DNA from: Flavobacteriaceae bacterium
GTDB taxonomy: Bacteria; Bacteroidota; Bacteroidia; Flavobacteriales; Flavobacteriaceae
NCBI GenBank assembly: GCA_009886625.1
Contig: QXZA01000024.1
Location: 62,001-126,000 of the forward strand
Length of the DNA: 64,000 nucleotides
Direction: 5' to 3'
In this document: positions 1-8,716 of the stretch, one piece after another
How the letters are laid out: every line of letters begins with the position of its first letter
How positions within the stretch are numbered: position 1 is the stretch's first letter
Program-made: the position numbers and the translations under genes
Notes under the pieces: generated by a model
The model's database searches: none
Seen by the model: only the letters and a program-made list of their open reading frames with translations
Told to the model about the DNA's origin: nothing

Positions 1-56
1 TTGGTATTGAGGATGTACGAGATTTAATTGCAGATTTAGAACAAGCCATAGGATAA
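1..56 (+). CDS. Cys/Met metabolism PLP-dependent enzyme, C-terminal end only
   Basis: Only the last 17 codons of an upstream gene are visible, read from base 3 and ending with TAA at 54-56. The residues GIEDVRDLIADLEQAI match the usual C-terminal helix of the cystathionine gamma-synthase / methionine gamma-lyase / O-acetylhomoserine sulfhydrylase family. The exact member cannot be told from the tail. The next gene starts two bases after the stop, so the two are probably cotranscribed. Confidence 0.5.
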   Translation, partial: GIEDVRDLIADLEQAIG

Positions 57-58
57 GA

Positions 59-820
59 ATGAAGCTGGCTAAAAACAAAAACATATATTTTGCTTCCGAC
101 CAGCATTTTGGCGCCCCTACCCGAGAGGCCAGTAAAGTGCGTGAAACGGTTTTTTTGAAGTGGTTGAATCATATTCAAAACGATGCATCAGCTTTGTTTT
201 TAGTAGGAGATTTATTTGATTTTTGGTTTGAATACAAAACAGTAGTTCCCAAAGGCTTTGTCCGAATATTAGGAAAGCTTGCCGAGTTTGTGGATCAAGG
301 AATTCAAGTTCATTTTTTTGTAGGGAATCATGATTTGTGGATGAAAGATTATTTTGAAACAGAATTAGGAATTCCTGTTTATCATAAACCAAAAGAATTT
401 ATTCTTGAAAACACTCATTTTTTTATTGGACATGGAGATGGACTAGGACCAAAGGATATCGGTTATAAGCGAATGAAAAAAATATTCACCAACCCCTTAG
501 CAAAAAGACTTTTTCAAGCGCTTCATCCCGATTGGGGGGTCAAGTTAGGGCAGTATTTTTCTGTTAAAAATAAACTGCTTTCGGGCTCAGATGACATTTC
601 TTTTTTAGGAGATAAAAATGAATGGTTAGCCTTGTATACTAAAAGGAAACTAGAACAAAAACATTTCGACTATTTTATTTTTGGGCATCGCCATCTTCCC
701 ATGGAAATTAAATTAAATGAAAAGGCTACCTATGTGAATTTAGGAGATTGGATTACTCACTTTACCTATGGAATGTTTAATGGAAAAAAAGTTGTCTTAA
801 AAAAATGGGAAACTTCCTGA
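59..820 (+). CDS. lpxH: UDP-2,3-diacylglucosamine diphosphatase (LpxH)
   Basis: Calcineurin-like metallophosphoesterase of 253 residues. It cleaves UDP-2,3-diacylglucosamine to lipid X at the cytoplasmic membrane face, a step of lipid A synthesis. All metal-binding blocks are visible in order: D-x-H at residues 14-16 (SDQHFG), GDLFDFW near 48, GNHDLW near 91, GHGDG near 125 and FGHRH near 210. The GDxFDxW and GNHD blocks with the late GHxH are typical of LpxH rather than of general phosphodiesterases. The ATG lies two bases after the upstream stop, and hflX follows after one base, so this sits inside a transcription unit. No ribosome-binding site is evident, as expected in this phylum. Confidence 0.88.
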   Translation: MKLAKNKNIYFASDQHFGAPTREASKVRETVFLKWLNHIQNDASALFLVGDLFDFWFEYKTVVPKGFVRILGKLAEFVDQGIQVHFFVGNHDLWMKDYFETELGIPVYHKPKEFILENTHFFIGHGDGLGPKDIGYKRMKKIFTNPLAKRLFQALHPDWGVKLGQYFSVKNKLLSGSDDISFLGDKNEWLALYTKRKLEQKHFDYFIFGHRHLPMEIKLNEKATYVNLGDWITHFTYGMFNGKKVVLKKWETS

Positions 821-821
821 T

Positions 822-2030
822 ATGATAGAAGAAAAATCACTTAATGTTGAAAAAGCTGTCTTAGTGGGGATTATTAATTCCCGTCAAGATGTTATACAGT
901 CAAAAGAATATTTGGATGAATTAGCCTTTCTCGCCTTTACTGCAGGAGGAGAAGTAATGAATCGGTTTACTCAAAAAATAGATTTCCCAAATCCAAAGAC
1001 TTTTATTGGATCAGGAAAAATGCAAGAGGTTTTAGATTATGTAAAAGAGAATGATATTTCATCTGTAATTTTTGATGATGAATTAACTCCTGCTCAGCAA
1101 GGGAATATTGAAAAAACATTGAAGGTTAAAGTATTGGATCGGACTGGTTTGATACTTGATATTTTTGCCCAACGTGCACAGACTAGCTACGCTAGAACCC
1201 AAGTGGAACTGGCACAATATGAATATTTACTCCCCAGACTGAAAGGACTATGGACTCACTTGGAGAGACAGCGAGGGGGAATCGGAATGCGAGGACCAGG
1301 GGAAACTGAAATTGAGACAGACCGGAGGATCGTAAGAGATAAAATCTCTCTTTTAAAAAAGAAACTTATTACCATTGATAAGCAAATGGCAACCCAACGA
1401 GGAAATCGTGGAGCTTTGGTTCGTGTTGCTTTAGTTGGGTATACCAATGTGGGAAAATCTACCTTGATGAATGTGATTGCAAAAAGCAATGTTTTTGCAG
1501 AGAATAAACTTTTTGCAACCCTAGACACAACTGTTCGTAAAGTTGTCATAGGTAATCTCCCTTTTTTGATGAGCGACACTGTAGGGTTTATCAGAAAACT
1601 TCCTACACAATTAGTGGAGTCTTTTAAGAGTACTTTGGACGAGGTACAAGAAGCCGATCTGCTATTGCATGTAGTAGATATTTCTCATCCTAATTTTGAA
1701 GATCACATTGATTCTGTAAATCAAATTTTAAAAGAAATAAACAGTTTAGACAAACCTACGCTCATGGTGTTTAATAAAATTGATGCTTATGAAGCTGAGC
1801 CATGGGACAAAACAGAATTAATTGAACAAAGAGAAGCAAAACATTTTAGTTTATCTGAGTGGGAACAAACTTGGATGCACAGAATGAACGGTCAAGCACT
1901 ATTTATTTCAGCATTAAATAAAGATAATTTAGAGGGATTTAGAGAAAGGGTTTATAAAGAAATTAGAGAAATCCATGTTACCCGATTTCCATACAATCAT
2001 TTCCTTTATCCGGAAGGTCTTGAGGAATAA
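822..2030 (+). CDS. hflX: GTPase HflX
   Basis: Ribosome-associated GTPase of 402 residues, a normal length for the family; HflX binds 50S subunits and splits stalled ribosomes. The N-terminal HflX domain (about residues 25-110) is followed by the glycine-rich linker RGGIGMRGPGETEIE near 150, typical of HflX. The G domain has the P-loop GYTNVGKSTL near 206, the G3 motif DTVGF near 252 and the G4 motif NKID near 318. The ATG is one base after the lpxH stop, so it is probably translated from the same mRNA. Confidence 0.93.
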   Translation: MIEEKSLNVEKAVLVGIINSRQDVIQSKEYLDELAFLAFTAGGEVMNRFTQKIDFPNPKTFIGSGKMQEVLDYVKENDISSVIFDDELTPAQQGNIEKTLKVKVLDRTGLILDIFAQRAQTSYARTQVELAQYEYLLPRLKGLWTHLERQRGGIGMRGPGETEIETDRRIVRDKISLLKKKLITIDKQMATQRGNRGALVRVALVGYTNVGKSTLMNVIAKSNVFAENKLFATLDTTVRKVVIGNLPFLMSDTVGFIRKLPTQLVESFKSTLDEVQEADLLLHVVDISHPNFEDHIDSVNQILKEINSLDKPTLMVFNKIDAYEAEPWDKTELIEQREAKHFSLSEWEQTWMHRMNGQALFISALNKDNLEGFRERVYKEIREIHVTRFPYNHFLYPEGLEE

Positions 2031-2064
2031 GTGCTTAAATTAATATATTGTAAAAAAATCAACG

Positions 2065-2994
2065 ATGAAAAAATTAGTAATCTTCTTATTTGCTGTAATT
2101 CTGATTTCTTGTGAGAAAGAGGAAGCCGAGTTAAGTGCAAAGTTGTCTATTGAAAAGGCATTAGGAATTGTTGCATCAAAATCTCCACTGGGAGGGGAAG
2201 CCCTTTTTTTTCAAAATATTCGTTATGGAAATGAAACCAGAAATGTCTTAGATATTTTGGTTCCAAATGAAGGGGTGTCAAAAGGGGTAGTTTTGTTTTT
2301 TCACGGGGGAGGCTTTGTGGCTGGGGATAAAGAGGACGCATATGATGACTTATTAAGAGCAACCCTTAATTCTCTTATAGAAAACAAAATTACCATTGTT
2401 AGTGCGAATTACACCTTTATTAATACCCCAGGAAGTAATGGAGTTATTTCTGCTTTGGAAGATGGGACAGCAGCAATAAATTTCATCAAAAGCCAATTAA
2501 ACACCTTACAAATTCCCACGAATAAAATCGTTTTAGCTGGGGTTTCTGCAGGAGCGGGAATAGCACAATGGAACGGATTTCAAGAGTCGAGTAATGCTCA
2601 AGTTCAAGGAGTTATGGCTATAGCAGCTCAGAGCACTTATGATCTATATGAATGGGAAAATGTATTTCCAGGATTTTCATTAGATGATTTAAGAGAAATG
2701 AGTCCAGTTTTACAAACTCTTTTTTCTCAGTTTTACAACGGTGAACCCACACAAGAAAACTTGGATGCTTTAGACTATAGAGGCTTCATGGATGCAACAG
2801 ATCCTCCACTTTATGTTTTTAATCAAGCTGGAGATGAATTGATTAATAGCAAAGGACAATTAGATTTTGATGTGTTGTATCACAGTTTTAGACATAGTGA
2901 TTATTTACGCAGCAAAGCAATAGAAGTTGGATTACCTTTCTCTGGCATCTATGCAGAAAATCTTGAGGAATTTGTACTACGGGTGTTGAAATAA
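2065..2994 (+). CDS. Alpha/beta-hydrolase lipoprotein (carboxylesterase-like)
   Basis: Secreted lipoprotein of 309 residues. The N-terminus is a lipoprotein signal with the lipidation cysteine at residue 16 (ILISC). The hydrolase core carries the oxyanion-hole motif FFHGGGF near residue 80 and the nucleophile elbow GVSAGAG near 160, typical of the hormone-sensitive-lipase / carboxylesterase groups. A late aspartate (AGDELI) and a histidine (FRHSDY) are plausible remaining triad members. Substrate is unknown. It stands 34 bases after hflX and is followed by a 293-base gap with no clear gene. I see no signs of damage. Confidence 0.75.
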   Translation: MKKLVIFLFAVILISCEKEEAELSAKLSIEKALGIVASKSPLGGEALFFQNIRYGNETRNVLDILVPNEGVSKGVVLFFHGGGFVAGDKEDAYDDLLRATLNSLIENKITIVSANYTFINTPGSNGVISALEDGTAAINFIKSQLNTLQIPTNKIVLAGVSAGAGIAQWNGFQESSNAQVQGVMAIAAQSTYDLYEWENVFPGFSLDDLREMSPVLQTLFSQFYNGEPTQENLDALDYRGFMDATDPPLYVFNQAGDELINSKGQLDFDVLYHSFRHSDYLRSKAIEVGLPFSGIYAENLEEFVLRVLK

Positions 2995-3023
2995 TCCTGC
3001 TTCAATTGAATCGAATTACCCAA

Positions 3024-3267
3024 TCAAAATACATTGTAAGAATTTTCTTTCTTTAATCTTTTGCCAAAATCAGCTATTCCTGCACGAGCAAAAGAAAATT
3101 TTTCGCCGCTGATCGTAAATAAACTTTCAGATTTCTCGATTTAATCCTCTCTATCAGAACAATAGTTTGAAGTCAGAAACAAGAGGATAAATGCAGAGTA
3201 AGTTCTTGGCATTGTATAGCATTAGGACAATTAAAAGCAATAAAAATTTATGTATTGAAATTTTCAT
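3024..3267 (-). pseudogene. Possible decayed short exported gene
   Basis: The gap between the esterase and the SDR gene holds two adjacent short open pieces on the minus strand. The first starts at ATG 3267 and reads a hydrophobic, signal-peptide-like stretch (MKISIHKFLLLLIVLMLYN) before a TGA at 3154-3156. The second, open from about 3140 down to a TGA at 3024-3026, reads a protein-like segment containing GEKFSFARAGIADFGKRL. Together they look like remnants of one small secreted protein, but I do not recognise it and chance is not excluded. Confidence 0.2.
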
Positions 3268-3287
3268 CCTGTCCTTTTTTTAAGTCT

Positions 3288-4040
3288 TTACTTTTTTCGA
3301 TTCGAAATATAGGCATTTGCTTGCCTAGTAGGAAGCAAAACTAGGTCAGCTACATTTACATGTTTAGGTACCTGAGTCATATATAGAATTCCGTCAGCTA
3401 CATCTTTAGCAGTCAAAGCTTCAATTCCTTCATAGACTTTAGCTGCTCGTTCCTGGTTCCCTTTAAAGCGCACCTCAGAAAATTCAGTATGAACCAATCC
3501 TGGATGAATGGCACTTACTTTAATTCCATCTTTGTTTAAATCAATACGCAAACCTTGAGTAAATGCATCTACAGCAAATTTGCTGCTGCAATATACACTT
3601 CCATTGGGATAGACTTCTTTTCCTGCTATAGATCCAAGATTTACAATGTGTCCTTTTTGGTTTTTAATCATCTTAGGGAGTAATGCTTTGGTGACATACA
3701 TAAGTCCTTTTACGTTTCCGTCAATCATTGCATCCCAATCATCTAAAGTTGCTGTTTGTACAGGGTCTAGTCCATGTGCATTTCCAGCATTATTGATTAA
3801 AATGTCCACATTTTTCCATTCATCTGGAAGCGTTTCAAATGCATCAAAAACAGCTTTACGATCTCTTACATCAAAAGTAAGAATATGGCTTTGAGTTGAT
3901 AAATTAAGGGATAATTCTTTAAGCTTTTCTTTTCTTCTGCCGCACAAAATGAGTTTTGCTCCGTGCTTTGAAAATGATTCTGCAGTGGCCCATCCTATTC
4001 CACTACTGGCTCCTGTAATTACTACAATTTTGTTTTTCAT
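3288..4040 (-). CDS. SDR-family oxidoreductase (YdfG-like)
   Basis: Classical short-chain dehydrogenase of 250 residues, the usual length. The cofactor motif TGASSGIG is at residues 9-16, followed by the arginine-rich GRRKEK segment that favours NADPH. The NNAG motif is near 85, the catalytic serine sits in LGSIAG near 140, and the active-site YCSSK is near 152. The closest known type is YdfG, an NADP-dependent 3-hydroxy acid / serine dehydrogenase, but the substrate cannot be fixed from sequence. It lies 10 bases downstream of the aldo/keto reductase gene on the same strand, so the two oxidoreductases form a small operon. Confidence 0.82.
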   Translation of the reverse strand: MKNKIVVITGASSGIGWATAESFSKHGAKLILCGRRKEKLKELSLNLSTQSHILTFDVRDRKAVFDAFETLPDEWKNVDILINNAGNAHGLDPVQTATLDDWDAMIDGNVKGLMYVTKALLPKMIKNQKGHIVNLGSIAGKEVYPNGSVYCSSKFAVDAFTQGLRIDLNKDGIKVSAIHPGLVHTEFSEVRFKGNQERAAKVYEGIEALTAKDVADGILYMTQVPKHVNVADLVLLPTRQANAYISNRKK

Positions 4041-4050
4041 TTAGTTTTAT

Positions 4051-4953
4051 TTAAGGTAAAGGCTCTCCCATGCTTGCTTCCAATAATAAAAACCAATCCA
4101 TTTGTTCTAAAGGGATGTCGAGTGCTGCTATGCTTTGTGCTAAGCGTTTTGCTGAGGTAGTTCCCACTACAGGATAGATTTTTGCTGGAGGATATACTAA
4201 CCAAGCTAAGAGTAATTGATCCTCTTTACAATTGTATTTTTCACATAGCGAGCGCATGCATTTTGAAATACGTTCTTTTTTAGCCCCATTTTCTTTAAAG
4301 TAGCTTCCCAATGGGCTCCACGCCATAGCTCCAATTTCATGTATTTTCATATGGTCTAGTGTTCCATCAAAAAATCCATTTTCATGGGTTAGTGAACATT
4401 CCAACTGGTTCCATTCTAGCGCAACCTCTTTTTGTATTAATTGCATCTGAGAGGGAGTGAAATTTGAAACACCCAATTGTTTTATTTTTCCTTCTTGCTT
4501 TAATTCTTGAGTTATTTTAGCTATGGTTTCAGCATGCATCATAGGACTAGGACGATGAAGGAGGAGAACATCCAAATAGTCTGTGTTTAAGTTACGCAAA
4601 GAGTTTTCAACGCTCATTCTGATGTGTTCTGCAGAATAATCGTAATGTTTAACAGCTAAAGGTCTTGCTTCACAAGGCATTTGAATTCCACATTTGGAAA
4701 TAAAAAAAACTTCATCTCTCTTTACAGAACTGCTTTTAAAAGCAGATCCAAAGGCAGCTTCGGTGGTATATCCTCCATAAATATCGGCATGGTCAAAGGT
4801 GTTTATTCCTAGATCAACAGTTTCTTCTAGAAGGGATTGCATTTCATTTTTTGAGAATTTACTTCCCCACTCTCCCCAGGTCATCGTACCCGAAATGATT
4901 CTTGAAAAGGCTTTCACAGGCTTTAATTTTTTGTATATATTGTTAAAATTCAT
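4051..4953 (-). CDS. Aldo/keto reductase (YdhF-like)
   Basis: NADPH-dependent aldo/keto reductase of 300 residues forming a TIM barrel. The catalytic tetrad is visible: Asp and Tyr in FDHADIYGGY near residue 55, Lys in FISKCG near 86, and His in LLHRPSP near 132. The C-terminal VVGTTSAKRL segment binds the cofactor phosphate. The overall pattern, including the early GTMTWG, resembles Escherichia coli YdhF. Substrate is unknown. It is the first gene of a two-gene unit with the SDR gene. A divergent intergenic space of about 220 bases separates it from the Bat operon. Confidence 0.82.
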   Translation of the reverse strand: MNFNNIYKKLKPVKAFSRIISGTMTWGEWGSKFSKNEMQSLLEETVDLGINTFDHADIYGGYTTEAAFGSAFKSSSVKRDEVFFISKCGIQMPCEARPLAVKHYDYSAEHIRMSVENSLRNLNTDYLDVLLLHRPSPMMHAETIAKITQELKQEGKIKQLGVSNFTPSQMQLIQKEVALEWNQLECSLTHENGFFDGTLDHMKIHEIGAMAWSPLGSYFKENGAKKERISKCMRSLCEKYNCKEDQLLLAWLVYPPAKIYPVVGTTSAKRLAQSIAALDIPLEQMDWFLLLEASMGEPLP

Positions 4954-5171
4954 CGTATTAAATAAATCAATCCGTTTTTAATTATACCTGAACTTGATTT
5001 AGTAACGTTTAATATACACATTAAGGTTAATTACATTAAATTCACCACTAAAATAGCAACATTTGAGGGCTTCTAAATTTTAGCATAACTCAACTTTTAA
5101 CCAATTGTTAACAACATACTGAAAATATATTTTTCAAATTTGCTATTCGAAAAAAAATGTAGAAAATTCCT

Positions 5172-6179
5172 ATGGAAAACAGTAATAATGAAATGATTGA
5201 CATTAAGGCAATCAATGAAAAGATAGAAAAAGAGAGTGCATTTGTCGACTTACTCACTTTTGAGATGAATAAAGTAATTGTGGGTCAGAAAGACATGGTA
5301 GAACGTCTACTGATTGGTTTATTGGGAAGAGGGCATGTCCTTTTAGAAGGAGTTCCTGGATTAGCAAAAACCCTAGCAATTAACACCTTAAGTCAGGCTG
5401 TCAAAGGGAGTTTTAGCCGGATACAGTTTACCCCCGATTTGCTTCCTGCGGATGTCGTGGGAACGATGATTTATAATATTAAAGAGAATGATTTTTCAAT
5501 AAAGAAAGGTCCCATTTTCGCCAATTTTGTTTTAGCTGATGAGATTAACAGAGCTCCTGCCAAGGTTCAATCTGCACTTTTGGAAGCGATGCAAGAGAAA
5601 CAAGTCACTATTGGAGATACTACCTTCAAACTTCAAGCCCCTTTTTTAGTGATGGCAACACAAAATCCTGTAGAACAGGAGGGAACATACCCATTACCAG
5701 AAGCCCAAGTGGATCGATTTATGCTCAAAACAGTAATTGATTATCCAAAACTGGACGAAGAGCAATTAATCGTAAGAAATAATTTAAGTAATAATCACGT
5801 AAAAGTAAACCCTGTGGTTACTACTAAACAAATCTTAACAGCTCAAGAAACGGTGAGACAAGTTTATATGGACGAAAAAATTGAAAGCTATATATTGAAT
5901 TTGATTTTTGCTACGCGTTATCCAGAAAATTACAATTTGGGCTCTATAAAGCCTTTAATTAGCTTTGGTGCTTCACCTAGGGGAAGTATTAATTTAGCAA
6001 CTGCTGCTAAATGTCACGCTTTTCTGAAACATAGAGGATATGTGATTCCTGAAGACGTTCGTGCCGTTATATATGATGTTTTACGTCATAGAATAGGTCT
6101 TACTTATGAAGCCGAAGCCGAAAATATTACTTCAGAAGATTTGATTACACAAATCATTAATGAGGTTGAAGTACCTTAG
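5172..6179 (+). CDS. moxR: MoxR-family AAA+ ATPase, first gene of the Bat operon
   Basis: AAA+ ATPase of 335 residues, normal for the MoxR family. Walker A reads GVPGLAKT near residue 60 and Walker B reads LADEINRAP near 121, followed by the sensor-1 segment ATQNPVEQEGTYPLPEAQ typical of MoxR proteins. MoxR ATPases act as chaperones that load cofactors or assemble complexes together with VWA-domain partners. Here seven partner genes follow on the same strand, the canonical BatI (Bacteroides aerotolerance) order. The intergenic region upstream is A+T-rich; a near-match to the -7 consensus (CAAATTTG, 5135-5142) is present but weak. Confidence 0.92.
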   Translation: MENSNNEMIDIKAINEKIEKESAFVDLLTFEMNKVIVGQKDMVERLLIGLLGRGHVLLEGVPGLAKTLAINTLSQAVKGSFSRIQFTPDLLPADVVGTMIYNIKENDFSIKKGPIFANFVLADEINRAPAKVQSALLEAMQEKQVTIGDTTFKLQAPFLVMATQNPVEQEGTYPLPEAQVDRFMLKTVIDYPKLDEEQLIVRNNLSNNHVKVNPVVTTKQILTAQETVRQVYMDEKIESYILNLIFATRYPENYNLGSIKPLISFGASPRGSINLATAAKCHAFLKHRGYVIPEDVRAVIYDVLRHRIGLTYEAEAENITSEDLITQIINEVEVP

Positions 6180-6220
6180 AACACCAATCTTTTTTAGTTA
6201 GATTACAACCATAGAGTCGA

Positions 6221-7087
6221 ATGGATACAAAAGCGCTACTTAAAAAAGTTCGCAAAATTGAGATTAAAACACGTCGCTTGAGCGATCATGTTTTTGGAGG
6301 GGAATATCATTCCACCTTCAAAGGGCGTGGGATGACCTTTAGTGAAGTTAGACAATATCAGTTTGGAGATGATGTTCGAGCTATCGATTGGAATGTTACG
6401 GCTCGTTACAATGAACCTTTTGTTAAAGTTTTTGAGGAGGAACGTGAATTGACCTTGATGCTAGTGGTTGATGTTAGTGGCTCAGAAAGTTTCGGAACAA
6501 AGACACAATTTAAAAGAGAAATTTTGACTGAAATTGCTGCAACACTAGCCTTTTCTGCCCTTCAAAATAATGACAAAGTAGGATTGGTTTTATTTTCAGA
6601 TCAAATAGAATTATTTATCCCTCCCAAAAAAGGACGTTCCCATATTCTGAGAATTATTAGAGAGTTATTGGAGTTTGAGCCCAAGAGTAGGCTAACCAAT
6701 ATCTCCATAGCTTTGGAATTTTTATCTGGAGTTTTGAAAAAGAAAGCTATTGTCTTCATGCTCTCAGACTTTATGGATAATGGCTATAAAAAAACCTTAC
6801 GGATTACAGCAAAGAAACACGATCTTACTGGAATCCGGGTATATGACCCAGTGGAAACAAAGCTTCCCAAATTGGGAATTGTCCCCATGCGAGATGCAGA
6901 AACGGGTGCGATACGGTGGATCAATACTCATTCTAGAAAAGTTACTCTACAGTATGAGAAGTATTACATGGAACGTACAGCGCAATTTCAAGAACTTTTT
7001 CAGAAGAATGGAGCGGGTACATTAAGCTGTAGTGTAGAAGAAAGTTATGTTAAGAAATTGTTGGGATACTTTAAAGCAAGAATATAA
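6221..7087 (+). CDS. DUF58 domain protein of the Bat operon
   Basis: Protein of 288 residues with the DUF58 signature near the N-terminus (FSEVRQYQFGDDVRAIDWN, residues about 48-66), followed by a VWA-like fold with LVVDVSGSES near 85. DUF58 proteins nearly always sit beside MoxR ATPases and are thought to be their partners. No transmembrane segment or signal peptide is visible, so it is probably cytoplasmic. The start ATG is 41 bases after moxR, and the next gene's ATG follows the stop by one base. Family assignment is secure; molecular function is not known. Confidence 0.88.
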   Translation: MDTKALLKKVRKIEIKTRRLSDHVFGGEYHSTFKGRGMTFSEVRQYQFGDDVRAIDWNVTARYNEPFVKVFEEERELTLMLVVDVSGSESFGTKTQFKREILTEIAATLAFSALQNNDKVGLVLFSDQIELFIPPKKGRSHILRIIRELLEFEPKSRLTNISIALEFLSGVLKKKAIVFMLSDFMDNGYKKTLRITAKKHDLTGIRVYDPVETKLPKLGIVPMRDAETGAIRWINTHSRKVTLQYEKYYMERTAQFQELFQKNGAGTLSCSVEESYVKKLLGYFKARI

Positions 7088-7088
7088 T

Positions 7089-8714
7089 ATGAGACAATAT
7101 TGTTCCGTTTTATTTTCATTTTTTATCGCTGTGTATGTGAATGCGCAAGACAAAGCGGAGCTCAATGTTGCAATAGATTCAACAGAGGTCAAAATAGGAG
7201 CTCAACTTAACTATACACTTCAAGTTAAGGCGGATAGTACGGCACAAGTTATTTTTCCAGAGCAAGCTATTTTTAGTCCGTTTGAGCTTTTGGAAGAAAG
7301 TCCAATTGACACCCTGCGAATTCAATCCCATTATTTATACACTAAAAAATACGCCTTAATTCATTTTGATTCAGGGAATTATTTTATTCCTCAGCAGGAG
7401 GTATTGGTAAACGGTTTTTCTAAAATAGCCGACCTAATCCCTGTTCGAGTTAATCCTGTTGTAGTGGATACAACAAAACAAAAATTGTTTGATATCAAGC
7501 CTTTGACTCAGGTGGACAAAAACTATGATGTTTTGATTTCAAGAGTCTTGTGGGGATTGGTTTTTGCACTCATACTAATTGGAATATCCTACACCTATTT
7601 ATTTCAAAAAAGAAGAAAAGAGTTAAGAGAAAAAGCCCTTCCCCCTTTTGATAGAGCAATCGAAGAGCTCAAGGCCTTAGAGTCTGAGAAGCCTGCTTTA
7701 CAAGACGAATACAAATTGTATTACTCTAGATTGACTGATGTTGTTCGACGTTATCTGGAAGAGGAAGCAAAAATTGATGCTCTAGAAAGCACTTCTGATG
7801 AGTTGCTTAGTAAACTTGAATTGAGAAGAGATGCTGGGACGTTAGATTTAGATTTAGCAACATTAAAAAGTTTGAGAGCAGTTTTACAGACAGCTGATTT
7901 AGTAAAATTTGCTAAATCGATGCCTGAATATAGAATTGCAAATGACGATCGTAGGGCGGTAGAACATGTGGTTAAAGAAACGAAAGAAGCACTCCCAGAG
8001 CCCACAGAGGAAGAGTTGAAAGAGAAGGAAGCGTACAGAGAGTTTTTAGCCAAAAAGAGAAGAAAAGAGCAATGGATCTGGGGACTTTTTGGGACAGGGA
8101 TATTAGCAGTTCTAGCATTGGTGGTATCCATGCTTGTCTATGGTTTTTATCCTGTTAGAGACACACTCTTTAAGTATCCTACAAAACTATTATACAGTGG
8201 ACAATGGGTAAAAAGTCAATATGGAACTCCACCCCTAAAAATTGAAACTCCTGACGTTTTGGAACGTATTCCAAATGAGCTAAGTTTAATTCAACAGTTT
8301 AGTTTAGGAACTTTAGACAGTCCATTTTATATTGATTTAAAGTTTGATTTTCCAGTGCAGCAGCCCAAAAAAGAAGAGCCAAATTCAGATCCTCAGCAAG
8401 CCAATGCAGAGAAAGCACAAGCATTAGTTTCTTCAATAATTTCAAATTTCGAATCTAATGGTGCTGTCAATATTCTGATGAAGAATGATGAGCTCACACT
8501 TCCATCGGGGGTTCCAGCAGCAAAAATTTATGGAACTTTAGATTATCCAAAAAAAGGGCAAGACCAAAGAGTTCGTTGTAACTTTAATGCACTATTGTTC
8601 ACATTTGAAGAAGGGACAATCATTCTTACCCTGATGTATGAAAAAGAGGATCGTTATGCCCCTGAAATTGAACAACAAATTATCAATAGTATTGAACTGA
8701 TTAAAGAACTCTAA
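7089..8714 (+). CDS. Exported two-TM protein of the Bat operon, function unknown
   Basis: Protein of 541 residues. I chose the ATG at 7089, one base after the DUF58 stop, because it gives a clean signal peptide ending at VYVNAQ; an upstream in-frame start would add a non-hydrophobic 14-residue leader inside the preceding gene. Order of parts: signal peptide 1-20, a periplasmic BatD-like beta domain to about 145, a TM helix at about 149-172, a cytoplasmic charged helical region (DRAIEELKALE, YSRLTDVVRRYLEEEA) resembling the DUF4381-type tail, a second TM at about 329-354, and a C-terminal domain of about 185 residues outside. Its place between DUF58 and batA is usual for flavobacterial Bat operons. 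The C-terminal domain is not one I recognise. Confidence 0.75.
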   Translation: MRQYCSVLFSFFIAVYVNAQDKAELNVAIDSTEVKIGAQLNYTLQVKADSTAQVIFPEQAIFSPFELLEESPIDTLRIQSHYLYTKKYALIHFDSGNYFIPQQEVLVNGFSKIADLIPVRVNPVVVDTTKQKLFDIKPLTQVDKNYDVLISRVLWGLVFALILIGISYTYLFQKRRKELREKALPPFDRAIEELKALESEKPALQDEYKLYYSRLTDVVRRYLEEEAKIDALESTSDELLSKLELRRDAGTLDLDLATLKSLRAVLQTADLVKFAKSMPEYRIANDDRRAVEHVVKETKEALPEPTEEELKEKEAYREFLAKKRRKEQWIWGLFGTGILAVLALVVSMLVYGFYPVRDTLFKYPTKLLYSGQWVKSQYGTPPLKIETPDVLERIPNELSLIQQFSLGTLDSPFYIDLKFDFPVQQPKKEEPNSDPQQANAEKAQALVSSIISNFESNGAVNILMKNDELTLPSGVPAAKIYGTLDYPKKGQDQRVRCNFNALLFTFEEGTIILTLMYEKEDRYAPEIEQQIINSIELIKEL

Positions 8715-8716
8715 AA

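Noticed and set aside
5135-5142. CAAATTTG as the Bat operon promoter
   Set aside because: The first T of TAnnTTTG is missing and no -33 element is at a suitable distance; too weak to list as a feature.
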